Assembly (NCBI GenBank): GCA_030035585.1 | Contig: CM057481.1 | Span: 56,677,128 to 56,741,127, forward strand | From: Dugong dugon | Lineage: Eukaryota > Chordata > Mammalia > Sirenia > Dugongidae | Length of the DNA: 64,000 nt | Reading direction: 5' to 3' | Shown: positions 43,983-56,800 of the stretch, in pieces | Position numbering within the stretch: the stretch's first letter is position 1 | How the letters are laid out: the number at the start of each line of letters is the position of its first letter | The notes under the pieces: model-generated | The model's input: the letters and a program-made list of their open reading frames with translations, nothing else | The model's database searches: none | Told to the model about the DNA's origin: nothing | Program-made: the position numbers and the translations under genes

Positions 43983-44566
43983 TTTTTTTTTGGAAGTTGG
44001 CTTTGTTTTTTTTTATCGTACTTTAGATGAAGGTTTACAGAGCAAATTAGTTTCCCATTAAACAATTAATACACTTATTGTTTTGTGATATTGGTTGCCA
44101 ACCCCACAACATGTTAACCCTCCCCCTTCTTGACCTTGAGTTCCCCATTACCAGCTTTCTTGTCCCCTCCTGCCTTCGAGTCCTTGCCCCTGGGCTGGCA
44201 TGTCCCTTTAGTCTTGTTTTGTTTTATGGGCCTGTCTGATCTTTGTCTGAAGGGTGAACCTTGGAAGTGACTTCATTACTGAGCTAAAAGGGTGTCTGGA
44301 GGCCATACTCTTGGAGTTTCTCCAGTCTCTGTCAGACCAGTAAGTCTAGTCTTTTTTGTGAATTAGAATTCTGTTCTACATTTTTCTCCAGCTCTGTCCA
44401 GGATCCTCTACTGTGATCCCTGTCAGAGCAGTCAGTGGTGGTAACCAGGCACCATCTAGTTGTGCTGGACTCAATCTGGTGGAAGATGTGGTAGTTGTGG
44501 TCCATCAGTCCTTTGGACTAATCTTTCCCTTATGGTTTTAGTTTTCTTCATTCTCCCTTGCTCCAA
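43983..44566 (-). mobile_element. L1 3'UTR fragment (afrotherian L1 lineage)
   Basis: Parallel to the copy at 32,407-33,138: 'cgtactttagatgaagg', 'ttgccaaccccacaaca', 'gactgagctaaa'-type landmarks in the same order, ending at 'cattctcccttgctcc'. 5'-truncated at a slightly different point. TSD unclear. Confidence 0.85.
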
Positions 44567-44579
44567 TCAACCCTCCATT

Positions 44580-44835
44580 ATTTAAAAATAAACTTTATTT
44601 TTTAGAACAGTAATAGATGAACAGAAAAATTGTGAAGATAGTGCAGAAACTTCTTGTATACCCCACACCCACTTTCCTTATTATTAACATCTTACATTAG
44701 TATCCTACATTTGTTACAATTGATGAACTGACCCTGAAACACTGTTATTAACTAAAGACCACTCTTTCCTTAGTTTTTACCTAATGTCCTTTTTCCAAAA
44801 CATTTCCTGTTTCAGGATCCCGTCCAGTACACCTG
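44580..44835 (-). mobile_element. Old L1M-type fragment
   Basis: 'aaaaattgtgaagatagtgc', then 'attattaacatcttacatta', resembles inverted 3'UTR of ancient L1M/L1ME copies. Confidence 0.5.
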
Positions 44836-44894
44836 ACCCCAAATCTGTGTGCTCTTGTCATAGTTTTATGCTTCTTGAGAACCATGTTGCTTAG

Positions 44895-44990
44895 TGCGAA
44901 GATTAAATGAGATAATGCATGGAAAGTACTTAACATATTAAATACACTCTATTTAGTATTATTGCTTTTGTTGTTGTTATTATTATCATC
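44895..44990 (+). mobile_element. MIR tail
   Basis: 'attaaatgagataatgcatg' then a (tta)n-like end is the MIR 3' region. Confidence 0.55.
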
Positions 44991-45481
44991 CCCTTTGGCA
45001 TGTGCCTCACCTCAGGTTTGGAATGCAGTTATAACCCCAATAATTCATCGTGAAACCTCCTTGGCATACTGGGCTAATGACACTTTACTGAATTTAAACT
45101 AGTTTTACAGAGCTTTATATAGACATGATCAAATAATGCAGAAATCCGAATGTCCTTAATTTCACAGATCAGCAACGGTGTATACAGCCTCTAAGTAAAA
45201 CTGTAACTTTCTTCCTTATTAAGACACTTGGAGTAAGATCGTAAAGTCTCCTTCTTGCTCCATGGGTTTCTCTTTCCTTCCCTTCTTCAAAAGAAAACAT
45301 TTGGCATCTATTATTTAAAAGGCAGGGGCAATGCATTCTCTATGAATGCCGTAAATAACCAAAGACAGTGTGTGTGACGTCTGTTGTAAGGGTGAACTGC
45401 AGCAGAGAAATGTAAGAAATGGGTAAATGGATAAACATTTGTATTTTGTGAGCAACTTGTGGTTTTAATAATGTACTACTA
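44991..45481. other. No gene seen
   Basis: Single-copy-looking, no coding signal. Confidence 0.4.
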
Positions 45482-45490
45482 GTATGAGGA

Positions 45491-45656
45491 AACCCTGGTG
45501 GTGTAGTGGTTGAGAGCTATCGCTGCTAACCAAAACGCTGGCAGTTGGAATCCACCAGGCGCTCCTTGGAAACACCATAGGGCAGTTCTACTCGGTCCTA
45601 TAGGGTCGCTATGAGTCAGAATCAACTTGCCAGCGATGGTTTGGTTCTTTGGTTTG
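45491..45656 (+). mobile_element. AfroSINE
   Basis: 'aaccctggtggtgtagtgg' to 'ccagcgatggtttggttctt'. Perfect 9-bp TSD gtatgagga at 45,482-45,490 and 45,657-45,665. Confidence 0.93.
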
Positions 45657-45784
45657 GTATGAGGAAAAGAAGAGTAAAAGATATATGAACAAATAAGACT
45701 ATGAAAGAGGAAGGGAGGATAACAGCAACAAATGCTAACCATCCATTTGCTACTTAGTAGCAAGAGCCATCAACTAAAAATGTA

Positions 45785-45940
45785 GAAAGAGGTCCTCCCA
45801 AGAGGCCCTGAGCTGGAGCACGCAGCTAAGACACTTCTAAAGTTCTGACCGTAGAAACTGCGAGATAACACACATTGGCTGTTGTTTTCAGCTGTTAAAT
45901 TTTGGTGTAGTTTGTTATGCAGTAATAGGTAATGACTATA
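45785..45940 (+). mobile_element. MaLR-type LTR end, remnant
   Basis: 'gtgtagtttgttatgcagta' and 'ataggtaatgactata' resemble the 3' end of old MaLR LTRs. Confidence 0.4.
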
Positions 45941-46109
45941 CCACCTCATAATGTCTGGAACACAGTAAATGCTACAACCACATAACTTGCTACAGCAGGG
46001 TGTCGAACTGAATGGAACTGGGGAAGAATGGGTACACGGACAAGGAGAAGGATTGCTGGGTACTCACAGTCCTGCTCATCCTCGAGAAGTTGGGACAGTG
46101 TGCCCTGGA

Positions 46110-46520
46110 CAAACAAAATGTGGTACAGACATACAGTGGAATATCATTCAGCTCTAAAAAGGGATGAAGTACTGAAACATGGATGAATCTTGAGAATATC
46201 ATGCCGAGTGAAGTTTAAGGCAGTCACAAAACGACAAATGTTGTATGAGCCCAGTTATGTGAAATATCTAGAATGGTCAAGTGTATGCAGACCAAAGTTG
46301 ATTAGTGGTTAATAGGGGCAGGCAGGAGAGAGGGAAAAGGGGGAACTCATTGCTGAGGGGACACTGACTTTCTGTTCAGGGTGATAGAAAAATATGGAAA
46401 ATGGATAATGGTGATAGTTGCACAATGTGATAAACATAATGGCATTGAATCGCACATATGAAGGATGTTGAAATGGCAAATGTTATGTTACATGCATATT
46501 TAGCACAATTTAAGTACACT
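46110..46520 (+). mobile_element. L1M-type 3' end
   Basis: 'gaatatcattcagctctaaa', 'gggatgaagtactgaaacat', 'tgtatgagcccagttatgtg' and 'gatagttgcacaatgtgata' follow L1 ORF2-end and 3'UTR order. Very diverged. Confidence 0.75.
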
Positions 46521-47314
46521 AACAAATAAACTGACTCCCTTCATTATGACAGGCCGAAGAGTAAATAAAGTTGACTTGGTGGAACTTTAAGATGATTCAA
46601 TCTCTTTTAGTCAGGTCATCCCAGAGGGCATGATCCTCTGGGGAGCAAGTTTAAAGCCTACACCCACCAGACTTCACCGAATGGATAAGCAGCCAGCAAA
46701 GCACCTGATCACAGCAGTGTGAAATTAATGTGTATGAATGCTACTGACCATGGTGGAAATACCTGGTCTCTCCAGATGATCCCCAAAGGCATCTATCCAG
46801 CCAGTTTCCATTTTAAGAAAAGACTCTAAGAAGCAGGCCTTGTGACAGCTTGGTTTTCCCGACTTGAGCGAGCTATTTGTGATAGAGCCTTCTAAGTGAG
46901 ATTTCAGTTTCATCATGTTCTGATAACTGAATCACAGTTCTAAGGTAAACCAGATGGAAGGTGTTAAATAATAGAAAAATCTTCAGAAATAGGACTTGGT
47001 GGTAATAGGAGAAACAGTTTCAATTATTCTCTCCCTTTCTCTTTCTCTCAAACATTACAAATCCAGGGCAGCAAAAAAAAAAAAAAAAAGAGAGAGAGAG
47101 ATTTGTAGTGGACGTTAGTGCTTTCAAATCATGTTTAACTATGCTTAAGAAAAAAAAATTAAAAGTGTCGTTGACGAGTATAACAGTTAGGCCCACAGTT
47201 TCATTTACTATAGGTTTCATGTCTGTTGACTGGACTATGTATTTTTCAATTGCAATCTCTTGAGAAAATAAATCATACGTAAACTGTATTGGCTTTTATA
47301 CCTTTAATTATAGC
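46521..47314. other. No gene seen; A-run with (ag)n
   Basis: A homopolymer A17 followed by (ag)6 sits at about 47,072-47,101. Rest appears single-copy. Confidence 0.4.
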
Positions 47315-47508
47315 TGTATGGCAGTGGTTAAGTGCTTGGCTGCTAACCGAAAGGTCAGCAGTTCGAACCCACCAGCAGCTCCGCAGGAGAAAGATGTGGC
47401 AAATCTGCTTCCGTAAAGATTACAACCTTGGAAACCCCATGGGCAGGTCTATTCTGACCTCTTGGGTCACTATGAGTGTGAATCGACTCGACAGCAGTGA
47501 GTTTGGTA
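47315..47508 (+). mobile_element. AfroSINE, long subfamily, 5'-trimmed
   Basis: Begins within the A box ('tggcagtggttaagtgcttg') and ends 'gactcgacagcagtgagttt'. Confidence 0.9.
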
Positions 47509-47936
47509 TTGTAAAACAAAACAAAATTGAGTTCTCTAAAACAGCAAATATGAACAGTAAAAAGAAAAAAAATATCTTACAGATGCTGTAGTACTTGTTG
47601 ATAGAATAATAGTTTCAACAATTCAAAAAATCAAAACACACTACTGCAATTTTGAATCACCATCTAAACACGTCTGAAACCAGAAAAAAATCAGACTAAA
47701 ACGTCAGACAACAGGAATATAACATAATACCGCAGGTGGCAGATGGTAACTAAACTGGTTAAGAAGCAAGAAGGGAGAATGATAATATGATACGCCACCT
47801 AACTGGTCTATGAGATTCACACCATTTCTGTGTTGCTTTCCACTTGTTATGAAGCCAGAATATTTTTGTGTAACAGTCTTGGAAATTACCACTACGTAAT
47901 GTAAGATTCCAGATGGAGGGTTAGGCATGTTCCAGG
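47509..47936. other. No gene seen
   Basis: AT-rich unique sequence. Confidence 0.4.
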
Positions 47937-48500
47937 CTGTAGTAGTTTTCCATGGCTGTGTAACAAATTACCACACATTTAGCGGCTTAAAGCGACATGA
48001 ATTTATTGTCTTGCAGTTTCTGTGTGTCAGTACTCTGCCACATTTCAGCTGCGTCTTCTGCTCAGGGTCTCACAAGGCTGAAATAAAGGTGTCAGCTGAC
48101 TGCATTCTCATCTGGAGGTTCCACTAAGGAAAGATCCATTTCCAAGTCCCTCAGGTTCTGGAGGATCTCAGTTCCTCACAGCTGCATGACTGAGGTTCCT
48201 GCTTTCTTGCTCGTATTCTGTTGGGGCCCCTCCTCTCAGGTCCTGAGAGGCTATTCTCAGGGTATTCCCATGCAGCCCTTCCCATAAAATTGCAGCTGTT
48301 CCTCAAGGCAAGCTAGAGAGTGTCTCTGCAGCTTTGAATTTCTTAAGCTTCTTCTGTCTCAGATCATTAGATTCTCTTGTAAAAGGGCTCACCTAATTAG
48401 GTAAGGCCCGCTCACACTCAAGGGGAAGGGATTAGTCAGGGCAGGCACACCAGGGAGCAGAAATCTTAGGGGGCCATCTTAGAACTCATACTTACAACAC
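47937..48500 (-). mobile_element. Ancient LTR-like dispersed repeat
   Basis: 'ttttccatggctgtgtaaca', 'cttgcagtttctgtgtgtca' and 'tctgctcagggtctcacaag' are in the order seen in many mammalian copies of an old LTR-like repeat read in reverse. I cannot name the subfamily with certainty. Confidence 0.5.
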
Positions 48501-49510
48501 AGGCGTATGATTTGGAGGAAATTCTGTGCAGAAGGGTAGTATGGGCTACAGGCATATGCGTGCAACCAGCTTATGAGCTTCCTGGACACTGAAAAAATAG
48601 ATTAAAATATGGTTCAGTGTCAACTGATGTTCATTTCTCCTCAAAATGAGAATGAGGTCCAGGCTGAGGTTGAGTTTGGCTCAAGAACCAGCCATTCCTT
48701 TAATGGAAGAATCCAGATTGTTTGAGAAGCTTCTCCCAGTTGGTGACCCAAGCCTGACCACAAAAGGTAGAGATGCAGCAAGGAACTGAGTCTTTCTTCA
48801 AACCTATCGGGGCCCTTCCTACCCAGAAAGGATTCTCTGGTACTGTGCACCCCTAGGGTTGCTTAGAGCCGTGGGAAAAGCTGTGCATGATAAGCTGACC
48901 TGATTCAGCTTGCTATAACCGTGCTGGAAGGAAAGGGAACCTGGCTAAATCACTGAGCCAGTCAACATGGTGATCTCCCGTGTTAAAAATGCGTGATGTG
49001 CTGTGCTGGTGCTGCATGTTAGTCAAGTGAAATGACCAGACATTTACTGGTGCATGGGCCACAGACAGAAGGAAGGGCTAGCTTCCAAGCCTCTACATGC
49101 TCTACACAACAGTGACTGGCATATTTCATCTTCCTGAGATTTTTTTTTTTTTTTAAATAACTCCATCTTCTCTTTTTCCATGCAACTAAAAATAAAAAAT
49201 GACAGCATATGCTTCAAGTAAATATAAAGCAAAACAGTGAAGGCCCTTCGTAGTCCTAAAAGTCTCTGTATCGACTGTTCTTCCATTGCTACGTGGGAAG
49301 TGTCTTTCCACATGCTGAAATTATAGAATGGGATGGGTGATAAGAGGAAATGTTGTGATTTGCTAGCTATGTGACCTTGAATGAACACTTCGTTTTTGTC
49401 TTCAATTTCCTCTTCCGTCAAAGGGTAGTAACAAGAATACTTAACTAGAGTTAGATCACTGAGATCTAGAGTTATCATCAATAAGCGAGATGTGCAAAGC
49501 ACAGTGCCTG
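48501..49510. other. No gene seen
   Basis: A 156-codon ORF (49,044-49,514, minus) is the longest here. It passes through a T-run (lysines) and shows no domain, so I regard it as chance. Confidence 0.4.
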
Positions 49511-49706
49511 GCATATATGGTGCAAACAGTGGAGCACTCGACTACTATCTGGAAGACTGGCAGTTCAAACCCACCCAAAGGCACCTTCGAAGAAAGGCCT
49601 GGTGATCTGCTTCCAAAAGGTCACAACCATAGAAACCTGATGGAGCAGTTCTGCTCTGCACACGTGGGGCTGCCATGAATCAGATTCGACTCAACAGCCA
49701 ACTGGA
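49511..49706 (+). mobile_element. AfroSINE
   Basis: 'tggtgcaaacagtggagcac', 'gaaaggcctggtgatctgct' and tail 'cagattcgactcaacagcca'. Confidence 0.88.
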
Positions 49707-49802
49707 AAAAACCAACTACTACTACTATCAGGATACAGTTATCACTGGAGTTTTTATTGCTATAAGATTGTTGACAACAAAATGCTTGTTGGAACTCAAC
49801 TG

Positions 49803-49989
49803 GCAGTTCTTAAACCTTAATACACATTAGAATCACCTGGAGGACTTGATCGACCACAGATTGCTGAGACCCACCCCCAGTGTTTCTGATTCTTTAGATC
49901 TGGGGTGAAGTCTCAGAATTTGCACTTCTGACAAATTTCCCAGGTAATGCTGATGCTATTGGTTCAGGAACCATGCTTTGAGAACCACC
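49803..49989 (+). mobile_element. MER5A-like hAT-Charlie DNA transposon
   Basis: The whole length follows MER5A: 'attagaatcacctggaggac', 'cacccccagtgtttctgatt', 'gcacttctgacaaatttccc' and an end 'tttgagaaccaccg' complementary to the start 'cagttcttaaa'. A non-autonomous fossil with no coding capacity. Confidence 0.82.
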
Positions 49990-51342
49990 GTGTTAAATAA
50001 TCGGTCAAGTAATTCACAAAATAATAGAACTTAGAGCGTGGATGAACTTAGAGACTCTCCTGTCTAATTTTAAAGATGAGGGAACAGGTCTGGAGGCATG
50101 ATGTGGCATTCTCATGATCACAGTCTATTCTGGTAAGTTTGTCACTTCACTAAGGGAATAAAAAATAGTCAATCCAAGTAGTTATATGGTATTCTACTGC
50201 ACAAAAACCCTTTAAAACATGATATTTTTCACTTTTATGAGTTTTTCTGATGGCCTATAGGAACAGTACTGATTTTAATTAATGGTGACATTTCAACATC
50301 ATTTAATTTGGAAAACACATAGCAAGCATAATGGTGGGAATAGAAAAAAAAAATAGAAAAATTTCAGACAACAATGAATATATGGCCCTTGTTTATAGAG
50401 AGTTCATTCCAGATTAGTCAATAGAGGGCAGTGTCATCTTTATTTTTTTTTTAAACTAATTTTGGGCTGAAAAATACCTTTTGTCTAAAAACCATCAATC
50501 ATAGTTTGGTAACTAACACTCAGGATATTCCTTGCCAGGCAACTTGGTATTAAGCCTAACCTCAAATCTTTAGTTTCCTTCATAGCAAATTTCTGGTTTC
50601 CTTGATGTTGAACTACCCCACCATCTTGTAAAAGCACCCCTATTACTTTGGGGAGTCTAGTCATCTCTACTCTTTGTCAGTGTACAATGGGTATGACTGA
50701 CCCACCCAGCTTCTGTGGAGATCATGTGTTCTAGGCCTGGAAAATCAGGATATTCCATTCTCCTAGCTACAGTAACTGGTTCAGGCACAGTCATGTGGCC
50801 CAAGTTGGTCCAATGAGATACTTTGGTTGGAACCGCTTGAAAAAAAGTTGTCTTGGGGCTGAAGGTAATTAAGATGATAAAATAAAAACAGGAGCTGGGG
50901 GTAGCTCTTTGTCTCCACATAGAAAGACCAACCCAGAGGACAGCAACGTTCACAGATGGAGTGTATTCATGATGACGTCAAACATTTGGATCTAACTATG
51001 CTAAAGCCATCATTCATTGTTGTGTGTGTGTGTTTCTTTTTTTCCATATATAGAAGTCAATAAATCCTCCTTTTGCTTAAGCCAGTTTAAGCTGGCTTTA
51101 TATCATTTGCAACTGAAAGAGCCCTGAATTACATCATTTGGAAATTTTTATAGTTTTTACAAAACACAAGTAACTCAATATTAATGCATAGTTGATAATA
51201 CCTTTATAGCATTTCATGACAAATTAGAGACACTTGAAAGAGTAAAAAAATAACATCTAGTTTTGAGGCTGTTGACATGTTATCTGTTATTATCTGTATG
51301 TTGCTGCTATTCTACACATTGTCAGGAAAAAAAAGGGTCATA
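49990..51342. other. No gene seen; LTR-end-like patch near 50,690-51,130
   Basis: 'gtggcccaagttggtccaat' and later 'tttgcttaagccagtttaag' recall parts of an old mammalian LTR. Too worn to classify. A short (tg)n is at about 51,021-51,031. Confidence 0.4.
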
Positions 51343-51347
51343 TGCCT

Positions 51348-51853
51348 TGTCTTAGTCATCGAGTGCTGCTATAACAGAAATACCACAAGCGGATGGTTTT
51401 AACAAAGAGAAGTTTATTCTCTCACAGCCCAGTAGGCTGCAAGTCCAAATTCAGGGCATCAGCTTCAGGAGAAGGCTTTCTCTGTCAACTCTGGAGGAAG
51501 GTCCTTGTCATCAATCTTCCCTTGGTCTGGGAGCTTCTCTACGCAGGAACCTCAGGTCCAAAGGACGCACTCTGCTCCCAGCACTACTTTCTTCGTGGTA
51601 TGAGGTTTCCATGTGTCTCTGCTCACTTCTCTCTTTCAGATCTCAAAAGAGATTGGCTTAAGACACTAACTAATCTTGTAGATCTCATCAGTATAACTGC
51701 TGCTAATCCATCTTATTACATTATAGTGATAGAGTTTACAACACATAAGGAAATCACATCAGATTACAAAATGGTACAGAATCATACAATACTGGGAATC
51801 GTGACCTAGCCAAATTGACAGAATTTTTGGGGGATACAATTCAATCCATGACA
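51348..51853 (-). mobile_element. Solo LTR, ERVL-MaLR-like
   Basis: Plus strand starts 'tgtcttagtcatcgagtgct' and ends 'ttcaatccatgaca', giving TG...CA termini. Flanks tgcct (51,343-51,347) and tgccc (51,854-51,858) are a 5-bp TSD with one change. Related to the LTR at 34,462-35,078 but without its tandem array. No internal retroviral genes. Confidence 0.75.
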
Positions 51854-51858
51854 TGCCC

Positions 51859-52532
51859 TCTGTAGAAAAGTGATAAACTGATATAGAAGGAAATTCAAAT
51901 CACTCATCATCTAACCCCCATAATAAACACAGTGTGTTTCTTTCCTACTATCATATTGTTTGACATGGTTTAAAACCTACCCCAAATTTCTTTACTACTT
52001 GCCAAAGACTGATGGTTGCTTATGTGTAAATCTCTGTGGTTTTAGAATAAAGCACAAAAAAAGAATGAGAAGACTTAAAATCACCCCAATTTCATGCTGT
52101 GTGAGATGATGAAGGAATGTTAGGCCATGTCCTTAATCATTCCGTATGCCAGGGTGACTATATTCTCCCTTTACTGCAATGGATCCGATGCATTGTAACC
52201 CCAGAATGTTTCTGCATGTCTCCTGAAAGCTCAATTTAACTGAGAAGAAAATCTGTGCAATTCTTAATTTCCTTCCCTTTTTTCATGTTAGTATTTTACT
52301 ATCTATTTTCTTTTGGTGTGTGGAGGACCAATTGTGTGACTAATTGCTCTTTTTCCTTCATTCATTTTTAGGTGAAGGGTAATTTTGGTCTTCTAGAGAC
52401 AGAGCTTGTAGTCACATTTATACCTCACTTATAATCCGTTCCTGCGGAAACTCACATCACTTACAAATAAACCTGAAGTCTCAAAGTGCAGTAGTTTGAA
52501 GAAAGGGCCATTTTCCAGTCTCTATAAATCTA
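51859..52532. other. No gene seen
   Basis: Single-copy-looking, no coding signal. Confidence 0.4.
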
Positions 52533-52741
52533 CAGGAGTCCCTGGGTGGTGCAAATAGTTAACACGGTTGGCTGCTAACCAAAAGGCTGGAGGTTCAAGT
52601 CCATCCAGAGGTACCTTGAAAGAAAGACCTGGCAATCTATTTCTGAAAAATCAGCCACTGAAAACCATATGGAGCACAGTTCTCCTCTGACACACATGGG
52701 GTTGCCATGAGTCAGAGTCAACTCAATGGCAACTGGTACTG
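52533..52741 (+). mobile_element. AfroSINE
   Basis: 'aggagtccctgggtggtgca' to 'actcaatggcaactggtact', with the RTE-like middle 'tttctgaaaaatcagccact'. Confidence 0.92.
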
Positions 52742-53629
52742 TTACTAGTGTATAACCAGGCTAAGTTCACCTTCACTCACTGTAGTAACACGGCTACCAA
52801 ATACTGGAGGAACATGCCCAACATTTGTGTTCTCAATATCCACATTTTACAGACGTGCAAAGTGAGACTCAGGACGACATACCTTGCCTGGGTCATAGAG
52901 TCCTGTGGTACTCCTCGTCCTATGTTCTTCTTCACTCCCCATGCCCCCTCACACAATAATTTACCTCTTCAGAAAGCTTTGAGAGTAAGGTCTGAATATT
53001 GCCAGTGTGTACTGGCTGGACGAGAGAGACCGTTAAGAGGGACTGTGAAATGAACACAGCCGGAGTCTCGTTCCTTGCAACGATTTCCATTGGGGTTATT
53101 GACTAAGAGTTTCAGCTCATAAAGCACAAACTCCTGTTACTGAACTGATTTAAATCATCTCAGGAAGAGTGTGATGTCTAAAAATCACCCGTATCTTACA
53201 GAATAAGTTAAAAGAAATCCTCCTTCACATAATCCTTGCTCTGCAGTGTTATTAAGTTATGGTTCATTTTCTTGGGCTTACCCAGGTTATGGAAATCCAA
53301 CACATGACATACAAGGTCAGTTTTGTACTATATGTGGAACTGCAATTGGCCAATATACTTTATAATTCTGTAGTAGGATATGATTTACTAAATGGGAATA
53401 GTCATGCTTGAAGTGAAAGGAAAAAAGGAAGTGGGTTTATAGGGCATCTGGGAGGCCAAATGGTACAGTTGGAACACGCTCCAAACTAGGAAACTGTATA
53501 TCTTGGTTATCTCATAGATTAGTCATTAACTCGCTGGATGACCTTGAGCAAATCACTTCAGCCTTGAGAATTTCAGTGGGCTCATAAGGAAGTTGGAAAA
53601 GTTCACCACTAAAACTGATTACAGGAAGC
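52742..53629. other. No gene seen; MIR-like patch near 53,530-53,600
   Basis: 'ctggatgaccttgagcaaat' is MIR-like. Nothing else recognised. Confidence 0.4.
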
Positions 53630-54215
53630 TTGTTAGAAGGAATGTATTGCACATCTGGACATCTGTGGTTGTTGTTCTGTCCTTCCTTTGGCAATCTGCC
53701 TCTTTTCCACTCCACGTGAGTCCCATGGGCTGCCAATATTGGTTATGCTTTTCTTGCTCCAGTAATGGGTAGATGATTCAGGCTGATCAGAGTATCCTTT
53801 CCCTCCCTGCTTCTTGACATAGTTACTGGCCCAGACATCACCAAAGTGGGCCATCAGAGTCCTATTAGAAAATTCATATGGACATTGGAGGAAGAGACTT
53901 GAACTTATTTTTCTGGGATTACTAACTATGAAGCTAATGTAAGCCTGGGGCTTCTGATCTTTGCTACCAGATGAAGACATCCTATGTTAGAATTAAGCCA
54001 ACTCAGAGGAAAACAGAGATGAAAAATGGAAGAGAGGAACAGAATCCAGTTCACATCATTTGGACCTCTGGATACAGCTATTTTTGACATCGTATCTACC
54101 CCCTTGGACTTTTTAAAACATAATCATTATGTTCCCTTTCTTTGCTTAAGATAATCTGAATAGGGTTTTGGTCAGTTGCTACTAACAGAGTTGTGATTAA
54201 TACAGCCAGAAATTA
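53630..54215 (+). mobile_element. Ancient LTR-like repeat, remnant
   Basis: 'ctctggatacagctattttt' and 'ccccttggactttttaaaac' then 'cagttgctactaacagagtt' are in the order of an old LTR-like family. The ORFs that cross it on the minus strand have no domain. Low-confidence classification. Confidence 0.35.
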
Positions 54216-56240
54216 TGTTGTCTGCATTACTTAATCTCTCGGACTGAGCACCATGCTGCCATGAAGTAGTTGCTCATTAAATATACATGGATCAAGTGAA
54301 TAAATGAACAAATACAACAAGTGGTTCTATAATTCTAGTAAGTACACTGTGAATTTTTGTTATTTGTGATAGTAATGTTCTAAAAAGTTGCTGTGAATAC
54401 TGAATTAGCAAATACTGAGCTATTGCTCTTAGGGGAATTACAGGGTTAGGCTACTATAAGCCTCTAGTCACTTCATTTTTGTCAACCAATCAACATATAA
54501 CCTTGTTTTATGTGTGTTTCTGTTTAAAGACACCTTATTTATTATATATTGTTCATTCACTAACACCGAGCTCACAGCCAACGGCATTATAACTCATGTC
54601 TAAACAGAGCTTATCCAGCAAGCGTATTTTCTCCATTGAGGCATGTCATAACTTCCTTGCACTTAGGAGTGCTAGACAGCGCTTCAGCACTGCATTTAGG
54701 AACCATTTTAAATAGTGAAATCACTAACAAAAGGCACAAAAATGTGAAAAATGTGACACTAAATAGACCATGAAAAGGACACTTGTTTAGGGAAGGAGTG
54801 CTGAAGCAAGGAGACGGAGTGTCGCCTTTCTCAGTCTCAACTGGGAATGCGTGCATCAGGCGACTCAAATACTTTGCCGCTCCACTCTCGTCCACAGATG
54901 ACCATGGAAACATTGCAAATATCGATTTTAGGGTTACAAAGAAACCTCAGCATGTAGTCAGATTTGCAAATATAGAATAATGCAAATACAAATGATTAGG
55001 AAATGTGAAGATTTTCATTTTTAAAAACTAATATATAACAATTTATTTATTCACTTAGTAAGTATTTATGGAGCAAATGTGGTATCCATCCTGAAGATGC
55101 TACAGTGAACAAAACAAAGTCTCTGTACCCACAAAGCTTACAGACTTCCATTCTATTACATTTAATTACTTACAATTCAAGTCTCAGAAATGTTCAATCC
55201 ATCTATATTCAGGAACACTTAATCCCAGAATGAAAAGTAACACTATATAATTTACAGATCTTAGCTTTCCAAAGCTATTTTTTTTTTTCCAAAAGTTGGA
55301 ATCAAGTTTACCTCCAGAGCCTGCAGGTACAAAATTTGTTAAGTTTCTAACAAGAGATCCTGTTTGCCGTTTTGACAAAGATATATTTACGCTCTATTTG
55401 ATCGCACATTTCTGTAGGAGGTAGTTTTGAATACCAAAAAACCAAAACCAAACCTCTTGCTGTTGAGTCGATTCTGACTCAAAGCAACCCTATACGTCCC
55501 TGTCAACTAAAGGCAGATTTAATACAACCACCCTGCCAGCAATTAAAAAAAAAAAAATTGACAATTTCCTTCTTTATAATTAGATGCTGCCGTTGATACA
55601 GAGAAGGAAGACACGGTGGTTCTGAGTTTCGACTGTTGCCTGACGGAATGCTTACTGCACTTCCCAAACCCAAGAGGGCCTTGTCCTACTGACTGAACTG
55701 TCATAAACCCTACTAGGTAAAAATCAGGTAATTTCAAAAGATACATCTGATCTGATGAAGGCATATGCTCCATACCATACCCGCTTACTTCTCTTATATC
55801 TCACCATTTCAATAAGAAAAGCAATACATTATGCTTTGGGAAAACATATTTTAGCAGAACACAAATGCCCTATTTATGGGCTGGGAAATTTTTCATGCAC
55901 TGTGCTGGCAAATCGTTCTTAGTAAACCAGCGTGCTGGCAATACCTAACATAGTAAATTATTGCATATATTCTGCAGTTGGCAATTTTATATATATATAT
56001 TCACCAGTAACTGCTTGGGTATAAAGCACTATTCTAGCCTTGTAGAGGGAAGGCAACATGACATGTTGAAGCTGCAATAGGATCTCTGATATATTGGACA
56101 TACATTATGCTTTTTTGTTGAGCAGTTCTTTCCACACCTTCTTTAAGGAACAAAATACCTCTTTTCTCTCTAAAATCCATTCCATACAGTTGGCTGAGGT
56201 TATCTCCTCTGCCCCCAGCCAGAGGGATGGTCCTGTGACT
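54216..56240. other. No gene seen; old repeat trace at about 55,040-55,160
   Basis: 'cttagtaagtatttatggag' to 'acagtgaacaaaacaaagtc' resembles a widespread old mammalian repeat (L2/MIR class). A (ta)n patch is at about 55,990-56,000. Confidence 0.4.
55430..55495 (-). mobile_element. AfroSINE/RTE tail-only fragment
   Basis: 'aaaaccaaacctcttgctgt', 'gagtcgattctgactcaaag' and 'caaccctatac'. About 60 bp of inverted tail only. Confidence 0.75.
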
Positions 56241-56595
56241 GGCTCTGACCAGATGATCCCAGTCTTTTGGTCAGTGATTGATTCAGCTGTTGGTAAATGA
56301 CCCAAACTGGACCACTTTAAGTTCTTCCAAGACTGTTCTGAAGAAGCGATAGGGAACAGTTACTTAGCAGGGACTGATGGTGGCCATCTTGACTGCCATG
56401 TTGAGAGTGCCAGTCTGAGAAATGGACAGAGACACAGACTCCTGTTGGGAGAGTTTAAGCCCTTGGTTCCAATCATAAAAAGAAAAGCAGAAGAAGACAG
56501 AACGAGAGAAAGCGATATAACCATATCATTTTTGCTCCCATACGCAATTGCATTCTAAGACTTTGAAGATATTTGAGGCAATAAACCTTTTTTTT
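56241..56595 (+). mobile_element. Ancient LTR-like repeat, remnant
   Basis: 'gtcagtgattgattcagctg', 'gatggtggccatcttgactg' and 'gaagatatttgaggcaataa' occur in the order of an old mammalian LTR-type repeat. Classification uncertain. Confidence 0.35.
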
Positions 56596-56600
56596 TTAAA

Positions 56601-56800
56601 GAAGCCCCGGTGGCGCAGTGATTAAAGAGCTTGGCTGCTAACCAAAAGGTCGGTGGTCCAAACCCACCAGCCACTCTGCAAGAGAAAGATGTAGCAGTCT
56701 GCTTCCATAAAGATTTACAACCTTGGAAACCCTATGGGGCAGTTCTACTCTGTCCTCTAGGGTCTCTATGAGTCAGAATCGACTCGGTAGCAATGGGTAT
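56601..56800 (+). mobile_element. AfroSINE, long subfamily, well preserved
   Basis: 'gaagccccggtggcgcagtg' to 'gactcggtagcaatgggtat'. Flanked by similar T/A-rich sequence (ttttttaaa and tttctttaaa), a possible TSD. Confidence 0.93.

Noticed and set aside
48925-49514. 156-codon minus-strand ORF as a gene
   Set aside because: It crosses a homopolymer that yields a lysine run and has no recognisable domain or family similarity.
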